From assembly GCA_009839505.1 (NCBI GenBank), contig VXPO01000105.1, positions 1 through 34,840 on the forward strand: 34,840 nucleotides of DNA, read 5' to 3'. Below are positions 8,492 through 17,915 of this stretch, one piece after another (the stretch's first letter is position 1; the number at the start of each line of letters is the position of its first letter). A program made the translations under genes and the position numbers. The stretch comes from Gammaproteobacteria bacterium (GTDB taxonomy: Bacteria > Pseudomonadota > Gammaproteobacteria > Pseudomonadales > Azotimanducaceae). The notes under the pieces were generated by a model. The model did no database searches and had not been told where the DNA came from. It was given only the letters and a program-made list of their open reading frames with translations.

Positions 8492-8618
8492 GCTGCTCCC
8501 CAGGGTCGAAACCCACAGCATACCCGACGCGCCGCTGTCGCGGTCGCCGGCCCACCGCCACTAGCATCGGCGGCCGGGTTCAAGTCTCATAGGCATTCGT
8601 CACAACCTGGTAGGTCCA

Positions 8619-8798
8619 ATGGATAGCACCGGCGACCCCGCCATAGACCTTGCCACCATCGGTGCCGTGATCGTGTTCGGTCTCGGACTCGCGGTGGGCA
8701 TCGGCGGCATGTGGCTTGCCTGGCGCATGGTCCGCCGGCTGCCCACGGACGACCACGGTCCGCAACGATCTTCCGAGGACGCTGAAGACACCGAATGA
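8619..8798 (+). CDS. Small single-pass membrane protein, 59 residues
   Basis: The frame reads MDSTGDPAIDLATIGAVIVF, then a glycine-rich hydrophobic stretch (about residues 10-35, ending GGMWLAWRMVRR), then an acidic hydrophilic tail ending EDAEDTE. This gives one membrane segment with a positive-inside patch (RMVRR), so the tail is probably cytoplasmic. The stop overlaps the methyltransferase start as ATGA, a strong sign of translational coupling and genuine coding. I do not recognise a family. It may anchor or modulate the methyltransferase, but this is inference from position only. It falls just under common length cut-offs, so gene callers may miss it. Confidence 0.72.
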   Translation: MDSTGDPAIDLATIGAVIVFGLGLAVGIGGMWLAWRMVRRLPTDDHGPQRSSEDAEDTE

Positions 8799-9394
8799 GC
8801 CAAGCCGACCGCGACAAGTGGGATCGGCGCTACCGGGAGGGTGCCTACCAGTCACGGGGGCACCCCAGCGCCTTCGTAACGCAGTGCGCCACCTATCTGC
8901 CACCGACCGGCCGGGCACTCGACCTCGCCTGTGGCAGCGGCCGCAACGCACTCTACCTCGCCGAAAAGGGTCTGGCGGTGGACGCAGTGGACATCTCGGC
9001 AATCGCCCTGGAACGCGCCCGGGCCGCCGCCGGGAACCTGCCCATCGCTTGGTTGGAACACGATCTCGATCTAGGCTTCGACGCCCCCGCCACCTACGAC
9101 GTGATCGTCAACATCCGCTACGTGAACCTCCCCCTGCTCGCCAACCTGCTGAGTTCCCTGCACCCTGGCGGACTGCTGTTGGTCGAGCAGCACCTGCGCG
9201 GCTACCGCGACGTGGTCGGTCCCACGAACCCCGCATTCCGCGTGGCACCAGGGGATCTCGCCGAACTCGCCGCGGCCTTGCAGGTGGAAGAGCTTCACGA
9301 AGGGCTGTTGGAGGATCCCGACGGGCGCACCGCGGCCATCGCGCGGCTAGTGGCCCGAAAACCACGGCCGAGTGTTGACGCGCCGGGGGCGTAG
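8795..9394 (+). CDS. Class I SAM-dependent methyltransferase (TehB/thiopurine methyltransferase-like)
   Basis: The 199-residue product has a Rossmann-like methyltransferase fold. It starts DRDKWDRRYREGAY, typical of TehB-like enzymes. Motif I is ALDLACGSGRNALYLAE (about 48-64), the acidic ribose contact is VDAVDIS, and a YDVIVNIRYVN motif IV region and a GGLLLVEQHL strand follow. Substrate is unknown; relatives act on small molecules such as tellurite or thiols. It is translationally coupled to the small membrane protein upstream. The promoter of tRNA-Phe lies across its last codons. Confidence 0.9.
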   Translation: MSQADRDKWDRRYREGAYQSRGHPSAFVTQCATYLPPTGRALDLACGSGRNALYLAEKGLAVDAVDISAIALERARAAAGNLPIAWLEHDLDLGFDAPATYDVIVNIRYVNLPLLANLLSSLHPGGLLLVEQHLRGYRDVVGPTNPAFRVAPGDLAELAAALQVEELHEGLLEDPDGRTAAIARLVARKPRPSVDAPGA

Positions 9395-9404
9395 TCGATT
9401 AAAT
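9375..9404 (+). promoter_or_regulatory. Promoter of tRNA-Phe
   Basis: TTGACG (9375-9380) and TTAAAT (9399-9404) are separated by 18 bases and followed by a GC-rich discriminator, as in stringently controlled stable-RNA promoters. The box pair spans the end of the methyltransferase gene and lies 30 bases before the mature tRNA. Confidence 0.6.
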
Positions 9405-9434
9405 ACGCCGCCCGCCGGCGGACCGCCGGCCTCC

Positions 9435-9510
9435 GGCCAGGTAGCTCAGTCGGTAGAGCAGTAGACTGAAAATCTACGTGTCGGCAGTTCGATTCTGCCC
9501 CTGGCCACCA
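9435..9510 (+). tRNA. tRNA-Phe (GAA anticodon)
   Basis: The 76-nt gene folds into a complete cloverleaf. The acceptor stem GGCCAGG pairs perfectly with CCTGGCC. There is a D arm GCTC/GAGC, an anticodon stem GTAGA/TCTAC with loop CTGAAAA (anticodon GAA at 9468-9470), a five-base variable loop, and a T arm GGCAG/CTGCC with TTCGATT. The CCA end is encoded (9508-9510). The gene stands alone; the next feature downstream is the 3' end of a leftward gene. Confidence 0.98.
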
Positions 9511-9568
9511 CATGCCCAGACCCCTCCGCGCGGTGCGTCGAAGGCAGCCGGGGGCGGCGACGGCAATC

Positions 9569-12500
9569 TCATCGAGCCCTGCTGGTGGGAGCGCGATGCC
9601 GAAGAACCGTCCCACCGCCGTGGCCCACCTGACCACTGATTTCCGCGCAGTTGTTCGTCGAGTCCGACTCGTGCGCCACGGTGTCCACGCAGGCCCTGTG
9701 GTAGTACGTCGCGGCACCCTCGGGGAATGCCAGTTCGATCTTCGTTTCGCTTTCCTCCCCGGGACCGAGTACGGGGATCGCGCGGGTGCCGACTAGTGAG
9801 TCTTCAGAGTCGAAGGTTTCCGTGGTCGTCCACCGGAAGAATCGCATTGTCGTGGCCTCGGCGAATCCATCCCCAATATTCAACGCGGATGCTCTCCACT
9901 CGTAGCGGGTTCCAGGTACAGTGAGACCGCCGCCGAGGGACCGTCGGCCAAAGGAGCCGATTATCAGATCCGCGTTGCCCGTCCAAGTCACCGTGACCTT
10001 GACGGCGGACGAGCAGTTGTTGGTCGTGTCGGACTCCCGGGACACGGCGCCGACGCATGCCCCGTAGTAGTGGTCGCCGCGGTCGGTCGGTGCCGTCACG
10101 TCCTCCGATTGGGTCTCGCTCCCGGCAGCCGGCAATGCCGCAACGGCATCGCTTCCGACTAGCTCGTCCGAGGTGGAGATCGTCGCATCCGCGGAGCGGT
10201 AGTAGCGCAGCATGGTCGCCGAGGAGGCCCCGGAACCCTGGTTGCGGACCGTCGCCGACAGCGTGAACGACGAGCGCGGTTCCAGGTCGGACTCGCTGGC
10301 GTTCGCCGTCACCACAAGATCGGGCGGCGGCGGTGGCACCGTGACGCCGAACGCCGCCGAGCAGTTGTTTCCCGTGGCGGACTCTCGGGCGACCGTGTCG
10401 ACGCAGGCACCGTAGTAGTAGGTGCCGGGCTCGGTCGGGGCCGAGACGCCCGCCGACTCCCGGATACTGCCTTGCGAGGCGAGGCTTGGCACGCTGGTGC
10501 TACCCACCTCCGTATCTCCCCGGGTGATGGTTGCGTTCACTGATCGGTAGAAGCGCAGCGTCGTCGCCTCCGATTCGCCGCGACCGCGGTTGCGCACGGT
10601 CGCGGTGAGCGCGATGGACGTCCCCGCCTCCGGGTTGGTCGGCCTCGCCGAGAACGACGCCACCACGAGATCCGGCGGTGGCGGTACCGTGATCTCCACC
10701 GCCAACGAGCAGTTGTTCGCGGTGTCGCTTTCGTCCTCGACGGCGTCGGCGCAGGCGCCGTAGTAGTGCGCGCCCACGCGGTTCGGTACCGCCGTTTCGA
10801 TCGCCCTGGCGCTCCACCCGAGCGCCGTCAACGGACCCACCTCCTCGGTTCCGACCTCCTCGTCGTCCGCCGAGATCGTGTCGTCGTCCGACCGGTAGTA
10901 GCGCAGGGTGGTGGTGGCCGACGCCCGACCACCCTGGTTGCGGACGGTGGCCGACAGTCCCAGGACTTCGCCGGCGGCGAGGCGCGTGCCACTTGCCAGC
11001 AACGACTCCAGCACCAGGTCCGGCCCGTCGACGGTCGGTGGGTGTCCCTTCGACAGATTCGCAAGCGGCCCGGCGGCGCTGTGCCCGAGGCTCAGCACCC
11101 GAAGCCTGCCGGACGCGGCGACATACAGCCGCCAGCGACCCGACCCCGTTCCCAACCGGCCCCCGAGGCCGACGTCTCCCCCCTCCAGCTGCCCGGACGT
11201 CAGCGTGCGCGTCTCGCCCGCGGCGAGCTTCAGGTCCACCTCGCCCCCCGGTGCGGGATCGCCGGCGTCGTCCACGCCGCGGATCGACAACCCGACCTCC
11301 TCGCCCCCCGGATTGTGCAGATGCAGCCAGCTCTCCTGTGCGGTGTGCGAAGCGGGGTGGAAGACCGGTACGTGGTATGTCAATCCGTTGCCCTCCTGCT
11401 GCGGCGCGGTGTCGTGCATCGCCGCGACGAAGCCGCCGGTGCGGGTGCGGATGTACGACAACACCTCCAGCTCCAGGGGGCTCGTCAGCTCCAGCCGCCA
11501 GTCGCCCTCGCCCGGACCGGTGCTGCCGGAGAGCCCCTTGTCCTCGTTGCCCGATTCCAGGTCGTCCGAGTTGAAGTGCGCCACGTGCCCGGCCCCCAGG
11601 GCCAGCTCCGGCATGTCGTACGCCCACACGGTGTCGTCCATCGCGCCGATCCGCACCGTGCCCGCGCGCATAGAACGGTTCACGACCCGCACGAACCCCT
11701 GCCGATCGAACCTGTCCGACGCAGCCGGCATCAGTGGCACGACGTTGACGCCGTCCGACTTGTCCACCTGCAGTACCGTCAGGTTCGTCAGGTGCCCGGT
11801 GGGACTCGCCAGCAGACTCATCACGAGAATCGGGTCGGTCGCCGAGACGTCCAGCCGCCACTTGCCGTACCCCCCGCCGAGGGCACCGTCGATGTGTTCA
11901 TCCTCGCCCGACTCCAACTCGCGGGCGGTGTAGGTGCGCGCCGCTCCGGCCGCCAGCGACAGGGCCACCTCGTCGGACAGGGCGCCGTGATCGTCCGTCC
12001 CGCGAACGGTCACCGCCACGGTCCCGGTGCCCGGATTGACCAGCCGCAGGAGGCCCACCTGGTTGGGGTTGTCGCCGGGATTGAATGTGACCAGGTGATG
12101 GACCCCGCCTCGGCGCGGCGCCGGATCGTTGAGGGGCGTCAGGAATCCGTCCTTGTCGGCGTAGGCGCGCGGTTGGATGTCGAGTTCGCTGTCGATCTCG
12201 AGCCACCAGTCCCCCTCTCCCGATCCGGTGGCACCGGCAAGACCTATGTCCGGATTGCCGCTCTCCAGGTCAGTCGTCGTGAACTCCGCGACGGCGCCAG
12301 CCGCGATCTCGAGGGTCAGTGGGTCGAACCGTCGCCCGGATTCGTCGATCGGGTCGATGGAGATCGTGCCGGAGCGCTCCGAGTTGTTGGCGATCCGCAC
12401 CAGCCCCTGTCGCTCCGCGTCCGACCCGCTCGGCAGAATCGCGACCCGGTGGACATCCTCCCCGGCGGCGGCATGCCAGGCGAACAACCCGATCGTACCT

Positions 12501-12577
12501 GCGACCACGAGGCACCGCGTCGCGGGGGCCGGGGAGCGGCCCCGCAGCCGCGTCCGGTCCGCAGTGTAGGCGCGCAT
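9569..12577 (-). CDS. Large secreted repeat protein with four CARDB-like domains
   Basis: The product, about 1,002 residues, has a Sec signal (charged start, LVVAGTIGLFAWHAAAG, cleavage near residue 38). It then has four N-terminal repeats of about 110-120 residues, each carrying GLVRIAN-like and ESGN...GLSGSTGPGEGDWRLEL-like segments. Four CARDB-type repeats follow, each starting PDLVV and containing LSATVRNQG, TTLRYYRSDD and a conserved pair of cysteines in YYGACVDTV...NNCS. The CARDB copies recur every 350 bases or so. No membrane anchor or sorting tail is visible. CARDB domains are adhesion-like beta-sandwiches. The start is uncertain (ATG at 12577, with GGAG 12 bases upstream, or 12601). 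It is the last of three leftward genes. Confidence 0.85.
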   Translation of the reverse strand: MRAYTADRTRLRGRSPAPATRCLVVAGTIGLFAWHAAAGEDVHRVAILPSGSDAERQGLVRIANNSERSGTISIDPIDESGRRFDPLTLEIAAGAVAEFTTTDLESGNPDIGLAGATGSGEGDWWLEIDSELDIQPRAYADKDGFLTPLNDPAPRRGGVHHLVTFNPGDNPNQVGLLRLVNPGTGTVAVTVRGTDDHGALSDEVALSLAAGAARTYTARELESGEDEHIDGALGGGYGKWRLDVSATDPILVMSLLASPTGHLTNLTVLQVDKSDGVNVVPLMPAASDRFDRQGFVRVVNRSMRAGTVRIGAMDDTVWAYDMPELALGAGHVAHFNSDDLESGNEDKGLSGSTGPGEGDWRLELTSPLELEVLSYIRTRTGGFVAAMHDTAPQQEGNGLTYHVPVFHPASHTAQESWLHLHNPGGEEVGLSIRGVDDAGDPAPGGEVDLKLAAGETRTLTSGQLEGGDVGLGGRLGTGSGRWRLYVAASGRLRVLSLGHSAAGPLANLSKGHPPTVDGPDLVLESLLASGTRLAAGEVLGLSATVRNQGGRASATTTLRYYRSDDDTISADDEEVGTEEVGPLTALGWSARAIETAVPNRVGAHYYGACADAVEDESDTANNCSLAVEITVPPPPDLVVASFSARPTNPEAGTSIALTATVRNRGRGESEATTLRFYRSVNATITRGDTEVGSTSVPSLASQGSIRESAGVSAPTEPGTYYYGACVDTVARESATGNNCSAAFGVTVPPPPPDLVVTANASESDLEPRSSFTLSATVRNQGSGASSATMLRYYRSADATISTSDELVGSDAVAALPAAGSETQSEDVTAPTDRGDHYYGACVGAVSRESDTTNNCSSAVKVTVTWTGNADLIIGSFGRRSLGGGLTVPGTRYEWRASALNIGDGFAEATTMRFFRWTTTETFDSEDSLVGTRAIPVLGPGEESETKIELAFPEGAATYYHRACVDTVAHESDSTNNCAEISGQVGHGGGTVLRHRAPTSRAR

Positions 12578-12798
12578 CGGCTCGGCAGACTCCAAGACCA
12601 TCCTTCCGGTCGAGCCCTTGCCATGTCCCCCGGGAGAAGTGGCGACTCCCGGGTCGGGCGCCTCCATCCGCACCACGTCGCCCGGTGCGCGCCGAGAGGC
12701 AGGCCCGATTCAACAGTCGGGAAGCATAGGCGCGGCGACCGCCGCCGCGCGTCCCCAATGTTGGGGAGACATCGCTACTCGGCGGCGTCCGTCTGGGT

Positions 12799-14580
12799 TT
12801 ATCTGACTCGGTCATCAAGCCTAACGACGATTCTCTCGACATCCCGGGGATCGATCGTTCCCGCACGGACGTAGTCCATCGCGTGGTCACGGATGGATTG
12901 CCAGCCCCTTGCTTCGAGTGCCGAGCGCCAACCGTCCCAATCCATCTCGGCCATGAATCGCCGTGACTCGGCGTCGACCATGACGGCCTCCGCCACGAGG
13001 ACACGCCCGTCGACACCTGTTTCGTTGCAGTGTTCGCATCCGCGACGTAGTCGAACCCCGCGTCCTCCACCAAACAGGGACCGAAAACGCTCCGTCCAAT
13101 CCGCCCATCCGGCGCTTTCCCGCTCCCCAACCAGTTGCTCGTAGTCCAGCTCGTAGGCGATACCCAAACCTACTTCTCCGAGCGGAACACAACATTTCCG
13201 GCACAGTTTCGGAACGAGGCGTTGGTTGACGAGCAGGACCAGGAAGTTGGGATCACGGATGAGCTCGTTTGCCACGCCGAGTTCCGACATCCGTGCCGGT
13301 ATCGACAGCACGTTCGCGGCATGAATGGTTGTCAGGGTGAGTTTGCCTGCGGTCGCCAGCTCTTCAATGGCGTGGGCGGTCGCACGGTCCTTGATCTCGC
13401 CCAGCACGTTGATGTTGCTGTCCCATCGATTCAGACCGGCGAGCAACGCGTCCCAACCACCATGTTCAACCAAGGTGTTTACCGACACATGCGTCACATG
13501 CGGCAGTTCTCGCTCGACGGGTTCCTCGAGGGAGACGACCTTGAGGCGCCTTTTCTCCGAGTCGTCGAAGCCGTCGAGCAACGCCGTCAGCGACGAACTC
13601 TTGCCCGATCCGGTCGGGCCGGACAAGACGATTACGCCGTAGGGCTTGCGGACCGCCTCGTTCAGCATCCTCAGGTGTTCGGGGCGGTAGCCGAGATCAT
13701 GGAGCTGCAACGGTTTTTCGTCCGGCCGCCAGACGCGGATGAAGATGTCGACCCCGCGGATTTCCGGTGCCGTGGCGAAACGCAATGCCACGTTCTGATC
13801 ATCCACGACCATCTGCGCAGAGGCGTTCAGCGCCTCGGTGGTCGAGAACTGTCGCGAGCCCCGTTTGGCGAGCCTGGTGAAGAGGTAGTTGCCGAGCTGT
13901 TTAACGATCTGGCCCGTCACCCTAGGGCGATCCTCGCCGACGATTTCCTGCATCTCGCCGTCGATTCGGAAACGAACGCTTGCCGTTTCCGGTTCCCGCA
14001 TCTCAAGGTGGATGTCCGACGCGTTGCGATCCAAGGCGATCTTGAGCAACTCCCGAAACTTGGCCTGTACCTGCGTTTCCGTGAGGGCGTCGTCATGGTG
14101 CTTTGCAAGTCCGACCAGGCGGCGTGCCGCTGGACGTATTTCCACCGGCCACTTTCTGAGCGCAAGTAGCGCCCTGGTTGCCTCGACCTCGGCGCAGTTG
14201 GGATCGTCGGTGATGATCCAACAGAGTTCGATGCCTTCATCCCCTTGGCGGATACGTACTGCCGCACGGCCGCGGCAGGTTCGTTCGACCCAGTCACGCA
14301 GCGCCGGATGTTTGAGAGGCTCCAGTCCCTGGTACATCAGATCCTGCTCGTCGAGGATGGGATGCACGCCCCAAACGTCGGCCAGACGCCGAATCCGATG
14401 CCGCTCGCTCTCGAGATCCGTGTCCATCGGGACGGACACTTCGTCGTCCGTGCCGGTGTAGCGCCCCGGCAGCACACGCCGTGCGATCCCGGCAACACCT
14501 CGGCTGAGCCTGGTTCCACCATCAACGGGTGTCCCGGTAGGCGCGCCGTCCGGAGACGGGGCGAAGAATCGGTACGCCAT
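12799..14580 (-). CDS. Orphan type II/IV secretion ATPase, GspE/PilB-like
   Basis: The 593-residue product is a hexameric secretion-type ATPase. The central N-terminal domain has ASDIHLEMREPETASVRFRI, a GspE/PilB mark. The nucleotide domain has Walker A GPTGSGKSSS, an Asp-box region VVSLEEPVERE, a Walker B-like NVLGEIKD and the His box LTTIHAAN. A tetracysteine zinc motif is present (LCRKC and GCEHC), as in GspE/PilB and not PilT. The first 120 residues are unlike known pilus N-domains. No gene for a platform protein, pilin or secretin lies nearby. The start is taken at MAYRFFAPSP; a GTG at 14817 would add 79 residues of non-typical sequence. It lies 255 bases downstream of the MalT-like regulator. 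Confidence 0.87.
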   Translation of the reverse strand: MAYRFFAPSPDGAPTGTPVDGGTRLSRGVAGIARRVLPGRYTGTDDEVSVPMDTDLESERHRIRRLADVWGVHPILDEQDLMYQGLEPLKHPALRDWVERTCRGRAAVRIRQGDEGIELCWIITDDPNCAEVEATRALLALRKWPVEIRPAARRLVGLAKHHDDALTETQVQAKFRELLKIALDRNASDIHLEMREPETASVRFRIDGEMQEIVGEDRPRVTGQIVKQLGNYLFTRLAKRGSRQFSTTEALNASAQMVVDDQNVALRFATAPEIRGVDIFIRVWRPDEKPLQLHDLGYRPEHLRMLNEAVRKPYGVIVLSGPTGSGKSSSLTALLDGFDDSEKRRLKVVSLEEPVERELPHVTHVSVNTLVEHGGWDALLAGLNRWDSNINVLGEIKDRATAHAIEELATAGKLTLTTIHAANVLSIPARMSELGVANELIRDPNFLVLLVNQRLVPKLCRKCCVPLGEVGLGIAYELDYEQLVGERESAGWADWTERFRSLFGGGRGVRLRRGCEHCNETGVDGRVLVAEAVMVDAESRRFMAEMDWDGWRSALEARGWQSIRDHAMDYVRAGTIDPRDVERIVVRLDDRVR

Positions 14581-14835
14581 CTGAGTCGTCTCGATGTGCT
14601 CGTAGCGCGGAAATCCGACCGACACCGGCAGGTGTCGATGCCGCCTGCAAGGAGCAGCCTGCGCAGAGTCCTTGAGTCCCGGAATATAGGCCGCCAAACC
14701 GGCAGGAAACGGCGTTGCCCTTCCAAAAGTTGGTAGGTCGCGCGGTCGGAGATTTCCAGCGAAACGGTAGGCAGCAGCCGAACTACCGAATCCCGTCCCG
14801 ACACGAAGATATGGCACGCACGGGAGCAGGGCCCG
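14581..14835 (-). other. Spacer between the MalT-like regulator and the ATPase gene
   Basis: This 255-base stretch has an in-frame extension of the ATPase open frame back to a GTG at 14817. That peptide (rich in Arg, Pro and His, with no Shine-Dalgarno) does not resemble coding sequence of the neighbours. I see no clear promoter or terminator in it. It may be an mRNA leader for the ATPase. Confidence 0.35.
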
Positions 14836-17640
14836 CTATGTTGGTTTACTTTGTGGAGCGCCTTCTTCGGGAAGTACACCTAGTCGCCGTGCACGATGAA
14901 CCGCGTCGAATCTACCGCGGGCATTGAGCTTGGCGAATATCTGGCGGATTCGGTAGCGAACACCATCCACACTCAACGCCAGATCAGTCGCGATCTGCTT
15001 GTCCCGCTGGTGGCGTGCAATGCGCCACAGCACGTCCATCTCGCCATCGGTCAAGCTCGGTTGGTCGCCGGATTCGCGCTCAGCCAAGGCGCGTCGCACT
15101 AGTTCCGCCAATCTCGCCATCGACCCGGACTCCATCGCCTCCGAGCGTTCGTCCAGCAATTCCAGAGCTATGCGTCGCTCGCGCAACAAGCCGAATGCGT
15201 ACGCCGATTCCGCGTACATGCTCAAGAAACCGTCAAGGTGCTGGTTGGCCGCATCCCTGTTCCCCGCACGAAACTCCAGTGCCATCGACAGTGCCTCCGC
15301 TCGCATGAGCGTCCGCTTGATGCCCCTCGAGGCTGCGACTTCGCGCAGCGCGTGGAAGAGCTCGCGGCAGCCCTCGAAGTCCTTCTGGGCTCCGCACAAA
15401 CGCATACGCGTACATGCGAGCATCTCCGTTCGCCTCCAGCCTCTCTTGTCCAGATTCGCGCAGTCGTCCGGAGCCACCGGCAACTCGCCCACCTCCCAAG
15501 CGCGGATCGCATCGTCGACCCGCTGTTCCGCCAACAACAAGGAGACATAGACCGCCGAAAGGAACTTCGCGAAACTAGGCCGGTTGGTTCGCAAAGCGTA
15601 CTCGCGCGCATCCTCAACGAGAGCGAGTGCCCTGTCCGCCGTTCCGTTCCAGATCGCCAACTCCGCCGCAACGCCAAGGCTTGCCGTATAGACCTGAAAC
15701 GTTGCGCCCGACTCGCCCAAGAGACGCGGCGAGACGTTTACAGGCTTGACCTTCGGCGTGAAGCCCATGCTCTCGACCGCGAGTTCCCCCCTAAGGATGC
15801 CGCCGACAAGAACCGCGCCGGAATCCCGAAGGTAGTCGCCCTTGGCCAGCACAAGCGCTTGGTCGTAGTACGCAGCCGCAGCGGTGGGACTACCTTGCGC
15901 CATGGCGATCGAACCGAGTTCGTAGTACACATGTGGGGCCAAGTGCGACCTCGGCCCGATCTGAGTGCGAGCACGCTCCATACACTCCACGGCTCCGTCG
16001 AATTCGGCGACGTGGCTTTGTACCAGTCCGAATCCGAAGCTGAACATGCCGCGGGCAGCGGGGTCGAGATCCGACCCGGCCGCCACTTCCGCGGCTCTCG
16101 CGGCTTGGCCGAGTTCCTTCATTCCGCGCAGCCTGCACCCCGTTGAGAACAGCATGCCCTGCAACAGCAAGTGGTCGACCACCAGCGCTCGATCGTCACC
16201 ACCTTCCCGATCACGGGTGAAGTCCGACGTTGCCGCGGCAATCGAGCGGTACAGTCGCTCCGCGCGCGGCAAGTCCGCCGTTATCGCAAGCACCAGACAG
16301 CGGCCGATGGCAACACGGGGATACATGTCGAAGGTCTCGGCCTTCAGCATGCCAACAACCTTGCGCAACACCTCGAAACCCGCCCGCAAGGCCAATCTGA
16401 TGCCGCCGGCATCTTCGGCGACTTCCCCCGCCAACCGCGGATCGTTGGCCATGACGGCGTGGCGCAACGCGTCATCCACCTGGCCTCGACGCGCGAGAGC
16501 CCGAGCGATCTGGGCGTGAACCGTTCGAAATCGGTCCGGTGCTTCCCTCGACTGCCGTGCCGCGCAGTACTCCTGGATCAGCGGATGAAGCCGCATCTTG
16601 GGCGGCTCTTCTCGATTCCTCTGCAGCAATCCCGTCAGTGATCGTATCGACTCGACGCGTCGTGCCGCACCGGGTGTTCCCGTGGCCTCGTCCATCAGTT
16701 CGGCGTCGAACCAGTCGAACAGCGCCATGTCCAGAACGACATCGCGATCCTCGCGCGAGAGCCCACGCCACAGCCGTGTCTCGATCCACGCCGCGACAGC
16801 GTCGCCGCCGACATCCTCACGGGCGCCTTGCTGCCTGGCGTTGCGGTAGATTCGAAGCGCCAGCGGCCATCCCGCGGAGCGTTCCGCGATCTCGTCCAAC
16901 TCGTGACGCGACAGCCACGTATCGAAGAAAGCGGCGACCTCTCCCTTCGAGAAGCGCAGATCCTCCACGGTCACGGTGGTGCCTCTGCCTTCGAGGATGA
17001 ACATCGCTATGTCCAGTCCTGGCGGCAGTTCGCGATACGCAATCGCGAAATGGAGGTTCGGTGGCGCACGCTGAAGAAGCAGGTTGAGCGCCGCGATGGC
17101 GTCTGGTTGCGTGAGACGCTCGAGTTCGTCAAGGGCCAGCAGGCAAGGACGGCCGTGGCGTTCGATGGTGCCGATCAGCAGGTTGACCTGGTATTCCGCT
17201 TTCGAGTTGGAGCCGTCGCCGGAGCCGATGTCGTCGTCCCCCTCACGACGCTCGAACGCCGCCAGACCGGCCTGTTCGAACGCAAGCGCGAGGTAGGTCA
17301 CCAGCGTGTCCGGTCCGTCCTCCTCGTCCAGGGACAACCAAGCAACGGTGGTCCCGGACTCGCGCAAGCGCCAGCAACGCTCAACCAGCAAAGCCGTCTT
17401 GCCGAAACCGCCTGGGGCGACGAGCGTCACGAGCCCGTAGTCCAACAACTGGCATCGGTCCTCCAGCACAGGGCGCCGCATGTACCCCGCGACCCGATCA
17501 GGGAGCAATACCCTTTGACGAAGCAGCCAAGGAAGATCCGCCCATTGCGACCCGTGCAAAGGCGGCACTCCCCGTTCCCCGTCGGGTTCCTTGTCCATGT
17601 CCGATACCGACCTAGCGCTCGAGCTCAGTGCGCGACTCAT
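14836..17640 (-). CDS. MalT-like LuxR-family STAND transcriptional regulator
   Basis: The 934-residue product is a large ATP-dependent activator. It has an N-terminal NTPase (Walker A LVAPGGFGKTALL near 75-87, VAWLSLDEEDGPD, then LLALDELERL as Walker B), then arginine/winged-helix regions, a long TPR-like helical sensor (about 400-850), and a C-terminal LuxR helix-turn-helix (LTDGEMDVLWRIARHQRDKQ through FAKLNARGRFDAVHRARRLG). This is the order of MalT. Such proteins bind an inducer in the helical region and oligomerise on DNA. The start is one of three near the 5' end (17703 GTG, 17640 ATG, 17598 ATG). It probably controls the downstream ATPase and repeat protein genes, an inference from position. 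Confidence 0.9.
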   Translation of the reverse strand: MSRALSSSARSVSDMDKEPDGERGVPPLHGSQWADLPWLLRQRVLLPDRVAGYMRRPVLEDRCQLLDYGLVTLVAPGGFGKTALLVERCWRLRESGTTVAWLSLDEEDGPDTLVTYLALAFEQAGLAAFERREGDDDIGSGDGSNSKAEYQVNLLIGTIERHGRPCLLALDELERLTQPDAIAALNLLLQRAPPNLHFAIAYRELPPGLDIAMFILEGRGTTVTVEDLRFSKGEVAAFFDTWLSRHELDEIAERSAGWPLALRIYRNARQQGAREDVGGDAVAAWIETRLWRGLSREDRDVVLDMALFDWFDAELMDEATGTPGAARRVESIRSLTGLLQRNREEPPKMRLHPLIQEYCAARQSREAPDRFRTVHAQIARALARRGQVDDALRHAVMANDPRLAGEVAEDAGGIRLALRAGFEVLRKVVGMLKAETFDMYPRVAIGRCLVLAITADLPRAERLYRSIAAATSDFTRDREGGDDRALVVDHLLLQGMLFSTGCRLRGMKELGQAARAAEVAAGSDLDPAARGMFSFGFGLVQSHVAEFDGAVECMERARTQIGPRSHLAPHVYYELGSIAMAQGSPTAAAAYYDQALVLAKGDYLRDSGAVLVGGILRGELAVESMGFTPKVKPVNVSPRLLGESGATFQVYTASLGVAAELAIWNGTADRALALVEDAREYALRTNRPSFAKFLSAVYVSLLLAEQRVDDAIRAWEVGELPVAPDDCANLDKRGWRRTEMLACTRMRLCGAQKDFEGCRELFHALREVAASRGIKRTLMRAEALSMALEFRAGNRDAANQHLDGFLSMYAESAYAFGLLRERRIALELLDERSEAMESGSMARLAELVRRALAERESGDQPSLTDGEMDVLWRIARHQRDKQIATDLALSVDGVRYRIRQIFAKLNARGRFDAVHRARRLGVLPEEGAPQSKPT

Positions 17641-17915
17641 TCCCTCGCGTTGTCCCGTCGGTGTCGCACGCAATTCACCTCGGTTGCCCGTGGCAGTGTC
17701 CACCGAAGTCCATCTACTGTTGTGCTCTCACTACCTAGCCACGCTCATCATCGCGCAACGGTTTGACTCAGGAATGGTAGAGCGAGTTCACGAACGGTAG
17801 TTCAGATGCTGCGCTCGCAATCTACAGGACCGGTAGTCGCCACCGGATCCGCCACGCGAGCAACCTGCTGCCGATGGGAACTCGGTGACACCCGACCCGA
17901 TCAACCGCACATCGC

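Noticed and set aside
10766-12874. 702-codon rightward open frame opposite the CARDB protein
   Set aside because: The product has repetitive, Arg-rich, low-hydrophobic composition mirroring the repeats of the real gene. It has no start signals.
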